From an uncultured Bacteroidales bacterium (lineage in GTDB: Bacteria; Bacteroidota; Bacteroidia; Bacteroidales; Bacteroidaceae): DNA of 64,000 nucleotides. The stretch spans positions 62,001 to 126,000 of the forward strand of contig CACZBC010000002.1 in the NCBI GenBank assembly GCA_902779315.1, given 5' to 3'. Of the stretch, positions 45,318-55,131 are shown piece after piece (position 1 is the stretch's first letter; every line of letters starts with the position of its first letter). Below the pieces are notes generated by a model. It searched no databases. It was not told the origin of the DNA and saw only the letters and a program-made list of their open reading frames with translations. A program made the position numbers and the translations under genes.

Positions 45318-48300
45318 ATGAAAAAACGATTACTTCCGATTATCCTGCTCCTATTGGCAGCGGCAGGAAGCCTAAGGGCGGCAGAAGACGTGATGGAAAT
45401 TGCCACAGCTCAGGACCTGTATGACTTCGCGCAGATCATTCAGGACGGCGTAGCCACGGATGGCGTCCTGACGGCCGACATCAACTTGGCAGATAGCGAT
45501 TATCCCGACCTGATGCTTGGCACGGAAAGCCAGCCCTTCACGGGCACCTTCGACGGACAGGGACACACCATCACCTACCACTATGCATTAGTCTCCGAGA
45601 AATGGCGCGGACTCTTCCGTGCCGTCGATGGCGCAACCATCCGCAACCTTCGTGTAGAGGGAAGTGCTGTGTCGACCAACATCCACTACGGCGCACTCAT
45701 CGGCGTGGCTTACGGCACGGTGCTCGTTGAGAACGTCGTGACCAACGTGGACATCACCGGACAGCGCAGCGGTGTGACCGGCGACGCTGGTATGCTGGGA
45801 GCTAACTACGCAGACATTACTTTCAACAACTGCGCCGTACTCGGTCCTTTAGGTTATCCTGGCAGCTCGATGTACAGTCCTTACTCCGGATGGTCGAACG
45901 GCAGCAGCAAGACAACGCTCAACAACTGTTATGCCACCTGCGAGTTCAAGGAAGGTACGGGCATTGACGGCAACAGCGCCACACTCTCGCACGCCGGAGG
46001 CCCATGCGTCTTCAACAACTGTTACTATCTCAACTTCATCGACAAGGCACAGGGCACACAGATTACAGAAGAGCAGCTTGCAAACGGTGCACTCTGCTAC
46101 AAACTCAACAGCGACCAGAGCGACATCGCTTGGACGCAAAACCTTGATGGCACCGAACCTTTCCCCGTTCCCAACCCCGAAGGCAAGCGTGTCTATGCAT
46201 CGGGTACTGTCCGTTGTGACGGCGCTGAGTTGGAAGGTAGTCCTCTCACATATTCTAATACTGAGAGTTATCCTGTGAAGCCTGACCACCAGTATGGTAT
46301 GGATGGAATCTGCACAGTTTGTGGTATGACAGACCCCAATGCAGTCACTCAAAACGCAGATGGCTTCTACCTCATTGGTAATGCAGAGCAGATGTATTGG
46401 CTTTACCTGAAGATCCAGGAAAGTGATGCTCAGCTGAAAGTGCTTTTGACCGACGACATCGATTTGAACGATGGTGTTGATCCAAGTCTGATGTTAGGCA
46501 CGGAAAACAGGCCGTTCACAGGTATCTTCGATGGTGGCTACCACACCATTCACTATGATTATGATGAAGTAACAGAAAAGTGGCGCGGTCTCTTTGCTTT
46601 CGTTAAGGATGCAACAATTCGCAATCTTCGCGTAGAAGGCAGCGTTTACGTGACACAGATTCACTACGGCGCACTCATCGGACGCGGCAATGGCACGATA
46701 CTCGTGGAAAACGTCATCACTGACGTAAACATCACCGGCGCAATGAACCAAGTGACCGGCGACGCTGGCATGATTGGCGCCAACTATGCCGACATCACCT
46801 TCAACAACTGCGCCACCCTCGGCGAAATGGGCTTCGAGGGTAGTTCGATGTACAGCCCCTTCTCCGGATGGTCGAGCGGCGAGAGCAAGACAACGCTCAA
46901 CAACTGCTACTCAACATGCAAGCTCACCGAAGGCACAGGCACGGGCAACTGCTTCACCTTGACACACCAAAGCGGCACAGTCACCATCAACAATAGCTAC
47001 TATCTCAATGCAATTGGAAAGGTGTTGACGGGCAACAATATACATCAAGCTCAGATAACAGAGGAACAACTTGCAAGCGGCGAACTCTGCTATCTGCTCA
47101 ATGGCGACCAGAGCGAAATCGGCTGGTACCAGGCCCTTGGCGAGGACGATATGCCTGTGCCAGACCCAAGTCACCTGAGAGTTTATGGTGCTGGCAGTGT
47201 CTTCATGAATGTCACAGACAATGCTAGCCTCAATGAATTCGTTACTCGTGTTATTCAAGAAGAGACCGAGCGTCTTGAGGAAACCAAACTCCAGAAGAGC
47301 CTTGTTGACTCTTATCTTGAAGCTCTCAACACTTTGAGCTCTTCAGATGACATTGATACTTTCATGGCAGGTTACAATGAACTTGAAGAGCAACGTCAGT
47401 CTATCCAAAGTTGTGCAAATGCCTACGCTGCATACATCGCTAAGGTGGAAGAGACAAAGACATATCTGGAAGAACATCCCGAATTGGATAATATAAAGAG
47501 TCAGGCTTTGGCAAGCTACCTTACCGAGTTTGATGCACCAAGTGAAGACTATCCGAATGGATCTGCTGTTTATATCCTTGACAACTGCACACTTACTGAA
47601 GAAGAGATCATTGCCGAGACTGCCTTCGTCGAAGAGAAACTGGTTGAGGCCATTACTTATACCACACCTATAGGAACCGAGATAACCATGCTCTTCACCA
47701 ATGCCGACCTGAGCGACCATTTTAACGGATGGGAAGGCCAAGTTCCTACAGGATGGGGTACGTCGGAAACAAGTCCCCTGTATGCAGGTGAGTGCCTTGC
47801 TGCGACGATGGATATGTACCAAACAATAACAAATTTGCCGAATGGCATCTATGAGTTGCAGATAAATGGTGCATTTCGCCCGACTCCTTACAATGAATTC
47901 TACAATGTCAATTATGCTGCAACGCTATATGCGAACAACATACACAACTTCTTCCAGGCTAACATCGAAGACATGATTAGTGTGGATGACGCCATTGATG
48001 GTGAGAATTGCAACATCAACGGTCCTGTTGCCGACTTCCCAATCGTGGATGAAGACGAGAATGTCATCGGCTACACTATGCAGGGCATCGTCAGCTGCTG
48101 CAATGCCTTCCAGGCAGGTCGTTATCCCAACTACGTGCTTTGCAACGTTACAGATGGCCAACTGACTATTGGCGTTCGCCAGCCAGGAACAGGACTATCT
48201 CGTGACTGGCTCGGTTTCGGCAACATTAAGGTACGTTATTTTGGAGAGATGGATGAAGCAGGCGAGAGCCTCGACCGTGTTTTGGAATCACAATCGGCTC

Positions 48301-49658
48301 GTGCTCGCACCATTCTTGATACATATGAACAGGCTATTGCTATAGACGATGACTATCCCATTTATCCCAACTATAGCCAAGCACTTAAGGACGAACTTCG
48401 TCAGACACTTGATGCTGTAGCTACTACAACTGAACCAGAAGCTAAGTATCAACTCATCGAGAAGTTCTCAGAACTTTTCCTGCAAATCTATGAGAGCAAG
48501 CAGGCTTATGTTAAGCTTATGGATATGGCTGAAGAGGTGAGCAAACTGGAGAGTGCGTTCGCCGAGATTCTCACCGAGGATGAATTCGATAAGATGGAAG
48601 ACCTGTATTCTACTCTCATTAGTGGATACGTTGACGGTACCATGTCAACAGAGGAGATACTTGCCATCAACATCTATGATTACATTGATTTCTTCCCTGA
48701 TGAAGAGGATGGTTACTATCTGCTTCGCGACCTTGACGATTACATCGTATTTGCAGCCATGGTCAATGGAGGCAGCACAAAGATCAATGCTAAGTTGCTT
48801 ACGGACATTGACTTGAATGAAGCCGACAATCCTAACCTCATGATTGGCACGTCAGATTCGCAGTTCGGCGGTATCTTTGATGGTCAAGGACATACTGTTA
48901 CTTACAGCTACGAAGTCAACGATAATTATTGTGGACTTTTCCGTTATGTAGACGGCGGCACTATTCGCAATCTGCGTGTTAAAGGCGATGCCATCGTGAC
49001 AACGATCCACTTTGGCGCACTTGTAGGCTGGGCAAGCAATACGGTTCTCGTGGAAAGTGTCATCACGGATGTCGATATCATAGGCGAACACAGTGGTGTG
49101 ACAGGCGATGGCGGTATGTTCGGACGTATGGAGGGCGAGACTACTTTCAACAACTGTGCTACTCTTGGTTCGATGGGTAATCCAGGCAGTTCGATGTATT
49201 GCGGCTTCGTCGCATACTCAGGAAGTGGTTCTTCTACACTCAACAATTGTTATACTGCTTGTGAACTTACCGAGGGTACTGGCACTGATTACTGCTACAC
49301 ATTCTGCCGTGGTACAGTACAACTCAACAACTGCTACTATCTCAATGCAGTTGGAACAGTTCAAGGCACACAAATGACTCTTGAGCAATTCCAGAATGGC
49401 GAGGTTTGCTACAAGCTTAATGGCAACCAAAGTAATATCTATTGGTATCAGAACATTGGCGAAGATAAATTCCCGGTTCTCAATGAGAGTCATGGAATTG
49501 TCGTCCGCAATGAAGATGGTACTTATACAGGCATCAATGAAGTGGAGGCATCCGAGACCACTCAGCCTGTAGCTATTTACAACCTTGCTGGTCAGCGTCT
49601 TAACAAGATGCAAAAAGGCATCAATATTATTAATGGGAAAAAGGTTCTTGTTAAATAA
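45318..49658 (+). CDS. Giant exported repeat protein with three GLUG-like beta-helix blocks
   Basis: This 1446-residue protein is secreted. The ATG at 45318 gives a classic signal peptide (MKKRLLPIILLLLAAAGS); an upstream in-frame ATG lies inside the promoter. Three homologous blocks of about 260 residues start near 25, 345 and 1131. Each has 'LLT(A/D)DI(N/D)L', TFDGQGHTITY-like, ATIRNLRVEGS-like and ITFNNCA-LG segments, a right-handed beta-helix/GLUG pattern. Between blocks two and three lie a charged helical stretch (about 634-770), a galactose-binding-like beta domain (about 785-980, MDMYQTITNLPNGIYELQI) and another helical stretch. The C-terminus is the YNLAGQRLNKMQKGINII tail. It is probably a surface adhesin or glycan-interacting protein, with no recognised catalytic site. 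Confidence 0.85.
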   Translation: MKKRLLPIILLLLAAAGSLRAAEDVMEIATAQDLYDFAQIIQDGVATDGVLTADINLADSDYPDLMLGTESQPFTGTFDGQGHTITYHYALVSEKWRGLFRAVDGATIRNLRVEGSAVSTNIHYGALIGVAYGTVLVENVVTNVDITGQRSGVTGDAGMLGANYADITFNNCAVLGPLGYPGSSMYSPYSGWSNGSSKTTLNNCYATCEFKEGTGIDGNSATLSHAGGPCVFNNCYYLNFIDKAQGTQITEEQLANGALCYKLNSDQSDIAWTQNLDGTEPFPVPNPEGKRVYASGTVRCDGAELEGSPLTYSNTESYPVKPDHQYGMDGICTVCGMTDPNAVTQNADGFYLIGNAEQMYWLYLKIQESDAQLKVLLTDDIDLNDGVDPSLMLGTENRPFTGIFDGGYHTIHYDYDEVTEKWRGLFAFVKDATIRNLRVEGSVYVTQIHYGALIGRGNGTILVENVITDVNITGAMNQVTGDAGMIGANYADITFNNCATLGEMGFEGSSMYSPFSGWSSGESKTTLNNCYSTCKLTEGTGTGNCFTLTHQSGTVTINNSYYLNAIGKVLTGNNIHQAQITEEQLASGELCYLLNGDQSEIGWYQALGEDDMPVPDPSHLRVYGAGSVFMNVTDNASLNEFVTRVIQEETERLEETKLQKSLVDSYLEALNTLSSSDDIDTFMAGYNELEEQRQSIQSCANAYAAYIAKVEETKTYLEEHPELDNIKSQALASYLTEFDAPSEDYPNGSAVYILDNCTLTEEEIIAETAFVEEKLVEAITYTTPIGTEITMLFTNADLSDHFNGWEGQVPTGWGTSETSPLYAGECLAATMDMYQTITNLPNGIYELQINGAFRPTPYNEFYNVNYAATLYANNIHNFFQANIEDMISVDDAIDGENCNINGPVADFPIVDEDENVIGYTMQGIVSCCNAFQAGRYPNYVLCNVTDGQLTIGVRQPGTGLSRDWLGFGNIKVRYFGEMDEAGESLDRVLESQSARARTILDTYEQAIAIDDDYPIYPNYSQALKDELRQTLDAVATTTEPEAKYQLIEKFSELFLQIYESKQAYVKLMDMAEEVSKLESAFAEILTEDEFDKMEDLYSTLISGYVDGTMSTEEILAINIYDYIDFFPDEEDGYYLLRDLDDYIVFAAMVNGGSTKINAKLLTDIDLNEADNPNLMIGTSDSQFGGIFDGQGHTVTYSYEVNDNYCGLFRYVDGGTIRNLRVKGDAIVTTIHFGALVGWASNTVLVESVITDVDIIGEHSGVTGDGGMFGRMEGETTFNNCATLGSMGNPGSSMYCGFVAYSGSGSSTLNNCYTACELTEGTGTDYCYTFCRGTVQLNNCYYLNAVGTVQGTQMTLEQFQNGEVCYKLNGNQSNIYWYQNIGEDKFPVLNESHGIVVRNEDGTYTGINEVEASETTQPVAIYNLAGQRLNKMQKGINIINGKKVLVK

Positions 49659-49661
49659 GCA

Positions 49662-50453
49662 ATGAAACAGACATTTTCAGCTATTATCCTCTGCGCTGTA
49701 GCCTCTGTAGCTATGGCGCAGAGTTTCACGGTCTACGAGAAAGATAAAGACCACGGATATAACATTGTAGATGTGGACAGCATCGTGTTTAGCCCGGATC
49801 CTGCGCAAGCAGTTGCTCCTGAGCCTCGCGTAGTTAATGGGCGATGGTGCTCGTTGGGAACATCCATCTCATGGCTCAACGAGAATACAGCCTCTTATCC
49901 CCTTACTAAAGGCTATCAGACACGCGTTATGGAGAAAATTGCCTTCAAGAATTTCAGCAACAAGGCAGTCAATGGCGGTACCCTTTCTTCAGCCATCTCG
50001 TCAGTTGTCCTTGCTGACTACTATACCATAGAGCACGGTATCAACGATTGGGGGCATTCTACGCCTGTAGGTACCATTGATGACTATATTAACAACACTA
50101 AAAATGGCACCTTTGCCGCTATCTATAGGCAAGTCATTGACCGTATCTTCTCGCGTAACAAAAAAGCTCGCGTCATCCTTTGTACTCCGCGAAAAGCTTA
50201 TGGTTTCAACGGCTACCTGCCTGACCATTGGTACGACCCTCTGAATGGTATCTACCTTGAGGAGTATGCAAATGTTATACGTCAGATAGCAGCTTACGAG
50301 TCGTTCCCCGTGGCCGACTTCTTCGCTGAATGTGGTGGTCAGCGCCAACTCGACAACTGGAGTTACGACACAGCTTTACATCCCAATGACGATGGCATGC
50401 AGATAATGGCCAATGTGTTGATACAGGCTTTCGAAAAGATACTTGGAGAATAA
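49662..50453 (+). CDS. Exported SGNH/GDSL-family hydrolase
   Basis: This 263-residue protein has a signal peptide (cut near AMAQS). After a short linker (VYEKDKDHGYNIVDVDSIVF) comes an SGNH fold. The nucleophile block reads SLGTSISW (GTS instead of GDS), block III is HGINDWGH with the conserved Asn, and block V is DTALHPND with Asp and His. The catalytic Ser, Asn, Asp and His are thus present. Such enzymes deacetylate glycans or cleave esters in polysaccharide use. It begins 3 bp after the preceding gene and ends 5 bp before pyrC, so it is cotranscribed. Confidence 0.85.
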   Translation: MKQTFSAIILCAVASVAMAQSFTVYEKDKDHGYNIVDVDSIVFSPDPAQAVAPEPRVVNGRWCSLGTSISWLNENTASYPLTKGYQTRVMEKIAFKNFSNKAVNGGTLSSAISSVVLADYYTIEHGINDWGHSTPVGTIDDYINNTKNGTFAAIYRQVIDRIFSRNKKARVILCTPRKAYGFNGYLPDHWYDPLNGIYLEEYANVIRQIAAYESFPVADFFAECGGQRQLDNWSYDTALHPNDDGMQIMANVLIQAFEKILGE

Positions 50454-50458
50454 AACGC

Positions 50459-51793
50459 ATGACAGAAGGCCGTTTCACCATAAAGAATGCAACAATCGTC
50501 AATGAAGGTAGGTGTTACCAAGCATCTGTCTCTATTAATGATGGCCGAATCGTTGAGATAAATTGCCATCCTCATTCGAAGGGAAGTGGAGATGATGTGG
50601 CGCTTGATGCTACAGGAATGTTCCTGCTCCCAGGTGTTATCGACGGTCATGTTCACATGCGTGAGCCAGGCCTTACGCATAAGGCTACGATGGAGAGTGA
50701 GACTAGAGCTGCTGCAAGAGGTGGAGTTACGACGGTGTTCGATATGCCAAATGTCATCCCGCAGACAACGACACTCAAACTTCTGAAAGAGCGTTATGCA
50801 CTTGCTGAACATCAGTGTCATGTGAATTATGGTTTCTATCTTGGTGCCACGAATGATAACATCGAGGAAATCGAGCAGCTTGACACAACTACTTGTCCTG
50901 GCATTAAACTCTTTATGGGTAGTAGTACAGGTGGAATGCTTGTCGATAAAGAAGCGTCACTTCGACAGATATTCCGTTCCTCGCCTTCGCTCATTATGAC
51001 ACATTGCGAGGACACGGCTCGCATCAATGCCAATATGGCGGAAGTTAAAAGGCAATATGGTGAAGATCCTGATGTCCGTTACCATCCCATTATCCGCGAT
51101 CATGAAGCCTGCTATCAAAGCACAGAACTGGCGGTCCGTCTTGCAAAAGAAGAAGGAGCCCGACTGCACGTCGCCCACATTACGACGGCCAAGGAATTGG
51201 AACTCTTTGAGCCCGATGATGAGCGTATTACTGCAGAGGTTTGTGTGCCACATCTTCTTTTCACGGATGAGGATTACGAGATGCTTGGCACTCGCATTAA
51301 GTGCAATCCTGCCATCAAGACGCTCGCTGATAGAGAGGCCCTTCGCAAAGCCCTTACAGATGGGCGCATCCGTACTATTGGCACGGATCATGCTCCGCAT
51401 CTGCTAAGCGAGAAAGAAGGCGGTTGTTGTAAGGCGATGAGCGGAATGCCTATGGTGCAGTTCTCTTTGCCTTCCATGTTGGGTTTGACGACAGACGGCG
51501 TGCTTAGCATTGAACGACTTGTCGAACTGATGTGCCATAATCCAGCCCGTCTCTATGGCATCGAGAAGCGCGGTTTTGTCCGCGAGGGCTATTGGGCAGA
51601 CCTTGTTTTGGTGCGCCAAAATCCCTGGGAGGTGACGAAGGACTGCATAGAGAGCCGCTGCGGTTGGAGTCCTTTAGAGGGAAGAAAGCTCAGATGGCAA
51701 GTTGAAAAGACATGGGTAAATGGCAATCTTGTATGGGATGGGACATCTGTCTCGCAACAACCTCAAGGCAAAAGAGTTAATTTTGGCTCCTAA
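50459..51793 (+). CDS. pyrC: Dihydroorotase
   Basis: This 444-residue cytosolic amidohydrolase cyclises carbamoyl aspartate to dihydroorotate in pyrimidine synthesis. The metal ligands His64 and His66 are in DGHVHMREPG. The lysine expected to be carboxylated is in GIKLFMGSS; further ligands are in MTHCED and HVAHITTAKE, and the TDHAPH catalytic Asp motif is intact. It is class I length. Allantoinase and hydantoinase are less likely given the motifs. The housekeeping gene lies 5 bp after an exported hydrolase gene and shares its transcript. Confidence 0.93.
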   Translation: MTEGRFTIKNATIVNEGRCYQASVSINDGRIVEINCHPHSKGSGDDVALDATGMFLLPGVIDGHVHMREPGLTHKATMESETRAAARGGVTTVFDMPNVIPQTTTLKLLKERYALAEHQCHVNYGFYLGATNDNIEEIEQLDTTTCPGIKLFMGSSTGGMLVDKEASLRQIFRSSPSLIMTHCEDTARINANMAEVKRQYGEDPDVRYHPIIRDHEACYQSTELAVRLAKEEGARLHVAHITTAKELELFEPDDERITAEVCVPHLLFTDEDYEMLGTRIKCNPAIKTLADREALRKALTDGRIRTIGTDHAPHLLSEKEGGCCKAMSGMPMVQFSLPSMLGLTTDGVLSIERLVELMCHNPARLYGIEKRGFVREGYWADLVLVRQNPWEVTKDCIESRCGWSPLEGRKLRWQVEKTWVNGNLVWDGTSVSQQPQGKRVNFGS

Positions 51794-51867
51794 ATAAACC
51801 TTTATACATTAATCGAGTCAAAGAAAACGACGAAATAAATATAACTTTAACCCCAAATCCCTAATTT

Positions 51868-54800
51868 GTGAAACGTTTCATTTCTCTCCTCATATTATGC
51901 CTTAGCTCTTATTTTGCAATGGCACAAAAGGTTACCGTGAGCGGATCTGTCGTGGATGGCTCTTTGAACGAACCCATGCCGGGTGCTTCTGTCGTGCTGC
52001 TTCAGCCCAAGGATAGCGCTCAGGCAGCAGGTGTTTCTTCAGACCTCGATGGCAAGTTCAAACTTCCGGCAGTCAAGGCAGGCAACTACATTCTGCGCAT
52101 CAGTTTCATCGGTTTCCAAACCTATTATCGCAATATCACATTGCCTAAACAGAATAATAGTGTCAACCTTGGCGAGATAACCTTGCAAGAGAACAGCAAG
52201 ATGTTGAAAGAGGCGGAGGTGACAGCCAAGTTGGCACAAGTGGAGATGAGTGCTGACACGTTCGTCTTTAATGCGGATGCGTTCCGTTTGCCTGAAGGTT
52301 CTGCTCTCGAAGACCTCGTCAAGAAATTGCCTGGAGCGGAAATCGATGAATCGGGTAACATCAAGATTAATGGCAAGAATATTTCCAAGATAATGGTCGA
52401 CGGTAAGGAATTTTTCCAGAACGACACTAAGATGGCGTTGAAGAACTTGCCCTCCAAACTTATCAAGAAGCTGAAGTCGTACGACAAGAAGAGTGACTAT
52501 TCGCGCATTACGGGTATTGATGATGGCGAAGAGGAGACGGTTCTCGACCTTTCTGTCAAGAAGGGCATGAAGGACGGATGGGTAGGCAACTTCGACGGAG
52601 CCTACGGCACGGAAGACCGCTACTCGGGCAGGGTCAACGTCAATCGCTTTATGGACAACAAGTTCCTGTCAGTTATTGGCAGTCGAAACAACGTCAACGA
52701 CTTTGGCGGTCGTTGGGGTGGTGGCGGAAACGGCATCACTACCAGCACGATGGGCGGTGTGACATTTGCTTGGGAAAACGGCAAACCTGAATATACAGCA
52801 GGCCTTTTGAAGATGGGTGGCAACGTTCGCTATAGCAGCAGCGACAGCTATTCGGAGAGCCGAACCAATAGCGAGATGTTCCTGCCCACGGGTACGAGTC
52901 AGTTCTCCAACTCCAAGAACCACGGCACCAACTGGAACCAGAACATTAATGCCAATTTCCGTCTTGAGTGGTTTCCTGACAGCATGACCAATATTTTGTT
53001 CCGTCCGAACTTTAGCCATTCCAATGGAGACAGTTTTTCGGACAGTCATAGCGTCACCTTCAATAAGAGTCCTTTTGATGCTGGCCTGACTGACCCTGTT
53101 GAGCAGTACAAGGCAATGGCAGACCCAGACGGCATTCGTGTCAACGGCAACGAACGCCTGAACAGTGGAAACAGTCACAACAACAATGTTAATGGCGAGT
53201 TGCAGGTCAACCGTCGTCTTGTAGTGCCTGGACGTAACCTTACTCTCAATGTGGAAGGTTCGTACAGCGAAAGCGATAACGAGTCATTCAGCCGTTCTGT
53301 TGTCAAATACTATCAGCGTGGTGGCGAATTGAATGCCGACTACCAGAACACCTCGTCGCCCTCCAAGAACTATAGTGCCCAAGGACGCATCAGCTATACC
53401 GAACCCATCCTGAAGGGAACTGTCGTTCAACTCAGTTATCAAGGGCAGTACCGCTTCCAGGACAGTAATCGCGAGATGATGGTCTATGACCAACTGGAAA
53501 AGGCATTGGAGGAAAGGGGCCTCACCGACGTTACCGCTACCGACCTCTACAACGGCACCTATAATGGCATGGACTTCATCAACTATGGTATCGACTTTAC
53601 GCAACTCACGCGCGATGCCATGAACAGCCAGTATGCCACCTACAAGGAGTTCAATCAGAGGATCAACCTCATGCTGCGCTACAGCGGCAAGTACGAGAAC
53701 GGCCAGGAGTTGAACCTCAATATGGGCTTGAACTGGGAGCCCCAACGCACAGATATGCGGTACGAGAAACGTGGTATCAAGATTGATACCGTTCGTCACA
53801 TCCAGAACTGGGCGCCGCGCTTCAATCTGCGATGGAAGATTTCGAACACTAGCCAGTTGCGTGTCCGCTACAACGGCAATATGTCGCAGCCGTCGATGAC
53901 CAACCTCATCGAGGTGATGGACAACAGCAATCCGCTCTACATCAGCACGGGTAATGCAGGCTTGAAGAGCTCGTGGAACGACCGCTTCAATGTCGACTAC
54001 AACGACTACATCCCTGAAAAACAGATGGGTTGGAACATCAATGCCAACGCTAATATGAACCGCCGTTCCATTAGCAACGCCACCATCTACGACACTGCAT
54101 CGGGCATCAGCTACAGCCGTCCCATGAATATTGACGGCGGGTGGAACGCAGGCACATGGATGGGCTTCAACACAGCTTTGGGAGCGAAGAAGTACTTCAA
54201 CCTCAATGTGAACCTCAACCTCAACCACAGCAACAATGTGGGCTATATCAGTACCGACCTCGATGAAGGTGCTGCACAGTACCTAACGCCTACTGTCGAC
54301 ATGAGCGGTCTGTTCCGATACATGGATGAAAACAATCTCCTGAAGAAGTCCAATACACGCAGCACGAGTGTTGGTGACAATTTGCGGCTCAACTTCCGTA
54401 ACGACCTCCTTGAGATCGGAGTCAACGCCGGCATGAACTATCAGCACGCCCGCAACGATATGCAGAAGCAGGGCAATCGCGATACATGGTTCTACAACTA
54501 CGGTGGCAATGTTTTCATTAATATGCCTTGGGATATGCAGTTCAGCAGCGACATTTCGCAGCAGAGTCGTCGTGGTTATGATGATACAAGCATGAACACC
54601 AACGAGCTCATTTGGAATGCACAACTCAGCCAGAACTTCCTCAAGTCGAAGAATGCTACGGTGAGTGTGCAATGGTACGACATCTTGCGTGAGCGCTCGA
54701 GCATCAGCCGCAACTACAGTGCCACGAATCGCAGCGATACCTGGACGAATGCCATTCACAGCTATGTGATGGTGCACTTCATCTATCGCTTCAATCTCAT

Positions 54801-54906
54801 GGGCAACAAGGAAGCACGCCAGGCAGGTTTTGGTGGCGGTGGTTTTGGTGGCGGCTTCGGCGGAGGCTGGGGCGGCGGAGGCGGCGGCCGTGGCGGCAGG
54901 TTTTAA
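51868..54906 (+). CDS. TonB-dependent receptor of the outer-membrane beta-barrel (OMP_b-brl_3) type
   Basis: This 1012-residue outer-membrane protein starts with GTG. The start is required because it alone gives the signal peptide (KRFISLLILCLSSYFAMAQK). A carboxypeptidase-regulatory-like domain (VTVSGSVVDGSLNEPMPGASV) and a plug (ALEDLVKKLPGAEIDESGNI, KIMVDGKEFF) precede a barrel of the PF14905 kind. The C-terminus is a glycine-rich tail (GGGFGGGFGGGWGGGGGGRG) after the last strand, unusual for a barrel protein. There is no SusD partner, so it may import a metal, peptide or siderophore-like ligand. A weak TAACTTTA box lies at 51842. A strong hairpin terminator follows. Confidence 0.9.
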   Translation: MKRFISLLILCLSSYFAMAQKVTVSGSVVDGSLNEPMPGASVVLLQPKDSAQAAGVSSDLDGKFKLPAVKAGNYILRISFIGFQTYYRNITLPKQNNSVNLGEITLQENSKMLKEAEVTAKLAQVEMSADTFVFNADAFRLPEGSALEDLVKKLPGAEIDESGNIKINGKNISKIMVDGKEFFQNDTKMALKNLPSKLIKKLKSYDKKSDYSRITGIDDGEEETVLDLSVKKGMKDGWVGNFDGAYGTEDRYSGRVNVNRFMDNKFLSVIGSRNNVNDFGGRWGGGGNGITTSTMGGVTFAWENGKPEYTAGLLKMGGNVRYSSSDSYSESRTNSEMFLPTGTSQFSNSKNHGTNWNQNINANFRLEWFPDSMTNILFRPNFSHSNGDSFSDSHSVTFNKSPFDAGLTDPVEQYKAMADPDGIRVNGNERLNSGNSHNNNVNGELQVNRRLVVPGRNLTLNVEGSYSESDNESFSRSVVKYYQRGGELNADYQNTSSPSKNYSAQGRISYTEPILKGTVVQLSYQGQYRFQDSNREMMVYDQLEKALEERGLTDVTATDLYNGTYNGMDFINYGIDFTQLTRDAMNSQYATYKEFNQRINLMLRYSGKYENGQELNLNMGLNWEPQRTDMRYEKRGIKIDTVRHIQNWAPRFNLRWKISNTSQLRVRYNGNMSQPSMTNLIEVMDNSNPLYISTGNAGLKSSWNDRFNVDYNDYIPEKQMGWNINANANMNRRSISNATIYDTASGISYSRPMNIDGGWNAGTWMGFNTALGAKKYFNLNVNLNLNHSNNVGYISTDLDEGAAQYLTPTVDMSGLFRYMDENNLLKKSNTRSTSVGDNLRLNFRNDLLEIGVNAGMNYQHARNDMQKQGNRDTWFYNYGGNVFINMPWDMQFSSDISQQSRRGYDDTSMNTNELIWNAQLSQNFLKSKNATVSVQWYDILRERSSISRNYSATNRSDTWTNAIHSYVMVHFIYRFNLMGNKEARQAGFGGGGFGGGFGGGWGGGGGGRGGRF

Positions 54907-54944
54907 CGTCGCAACTCCCTGACTCTCTAACTGCTTCATAGATG

Positions 54945-55000
54945 AATAGCTGCCATGAGTGTTCGTGTTAAATCCCGACCTCTTATGGCAGCTATTTTTG
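54945..55000 (+). terminator. Rho-independent terminator of the TonB-dependent receptor gene
   Basis: A 12-bp stem AATAGCTGCCAT (54945-54956) with ATGGCAGCTATT (54985-54996) and a 28-nt loop is followed by TTTTG. It sits 39 bp after the stop and just ahead of repeat array F. Confidence 0.8.
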
Positions 55001-55019
55001 TTAGCTGTGCCTAATTGTC

Positions 55020-55085
55020 AAACATCACGTGTGACGTTTGCAATCTTCACGTGTGACATTCGCAATCATCACGTGTGTCGTTTGC
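55020..55085. repeat. 22-bp tandem repeat array, locus F (3 units)
   Basis: Units start at 55020, 55042 and 55064, all with CACGTG core in the same orientation (TCACGTGTGACG or TCG). They lie between the receptor terminator and the stop codon of the convergent AraC gene, so at two gene 3' ends. Confidence 0.93.
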
Positions 55086-55131
55086 TAACGACCTTAACCT
55101 AGTTGAAAAGGATGGCCAGACTCTTATCGAA

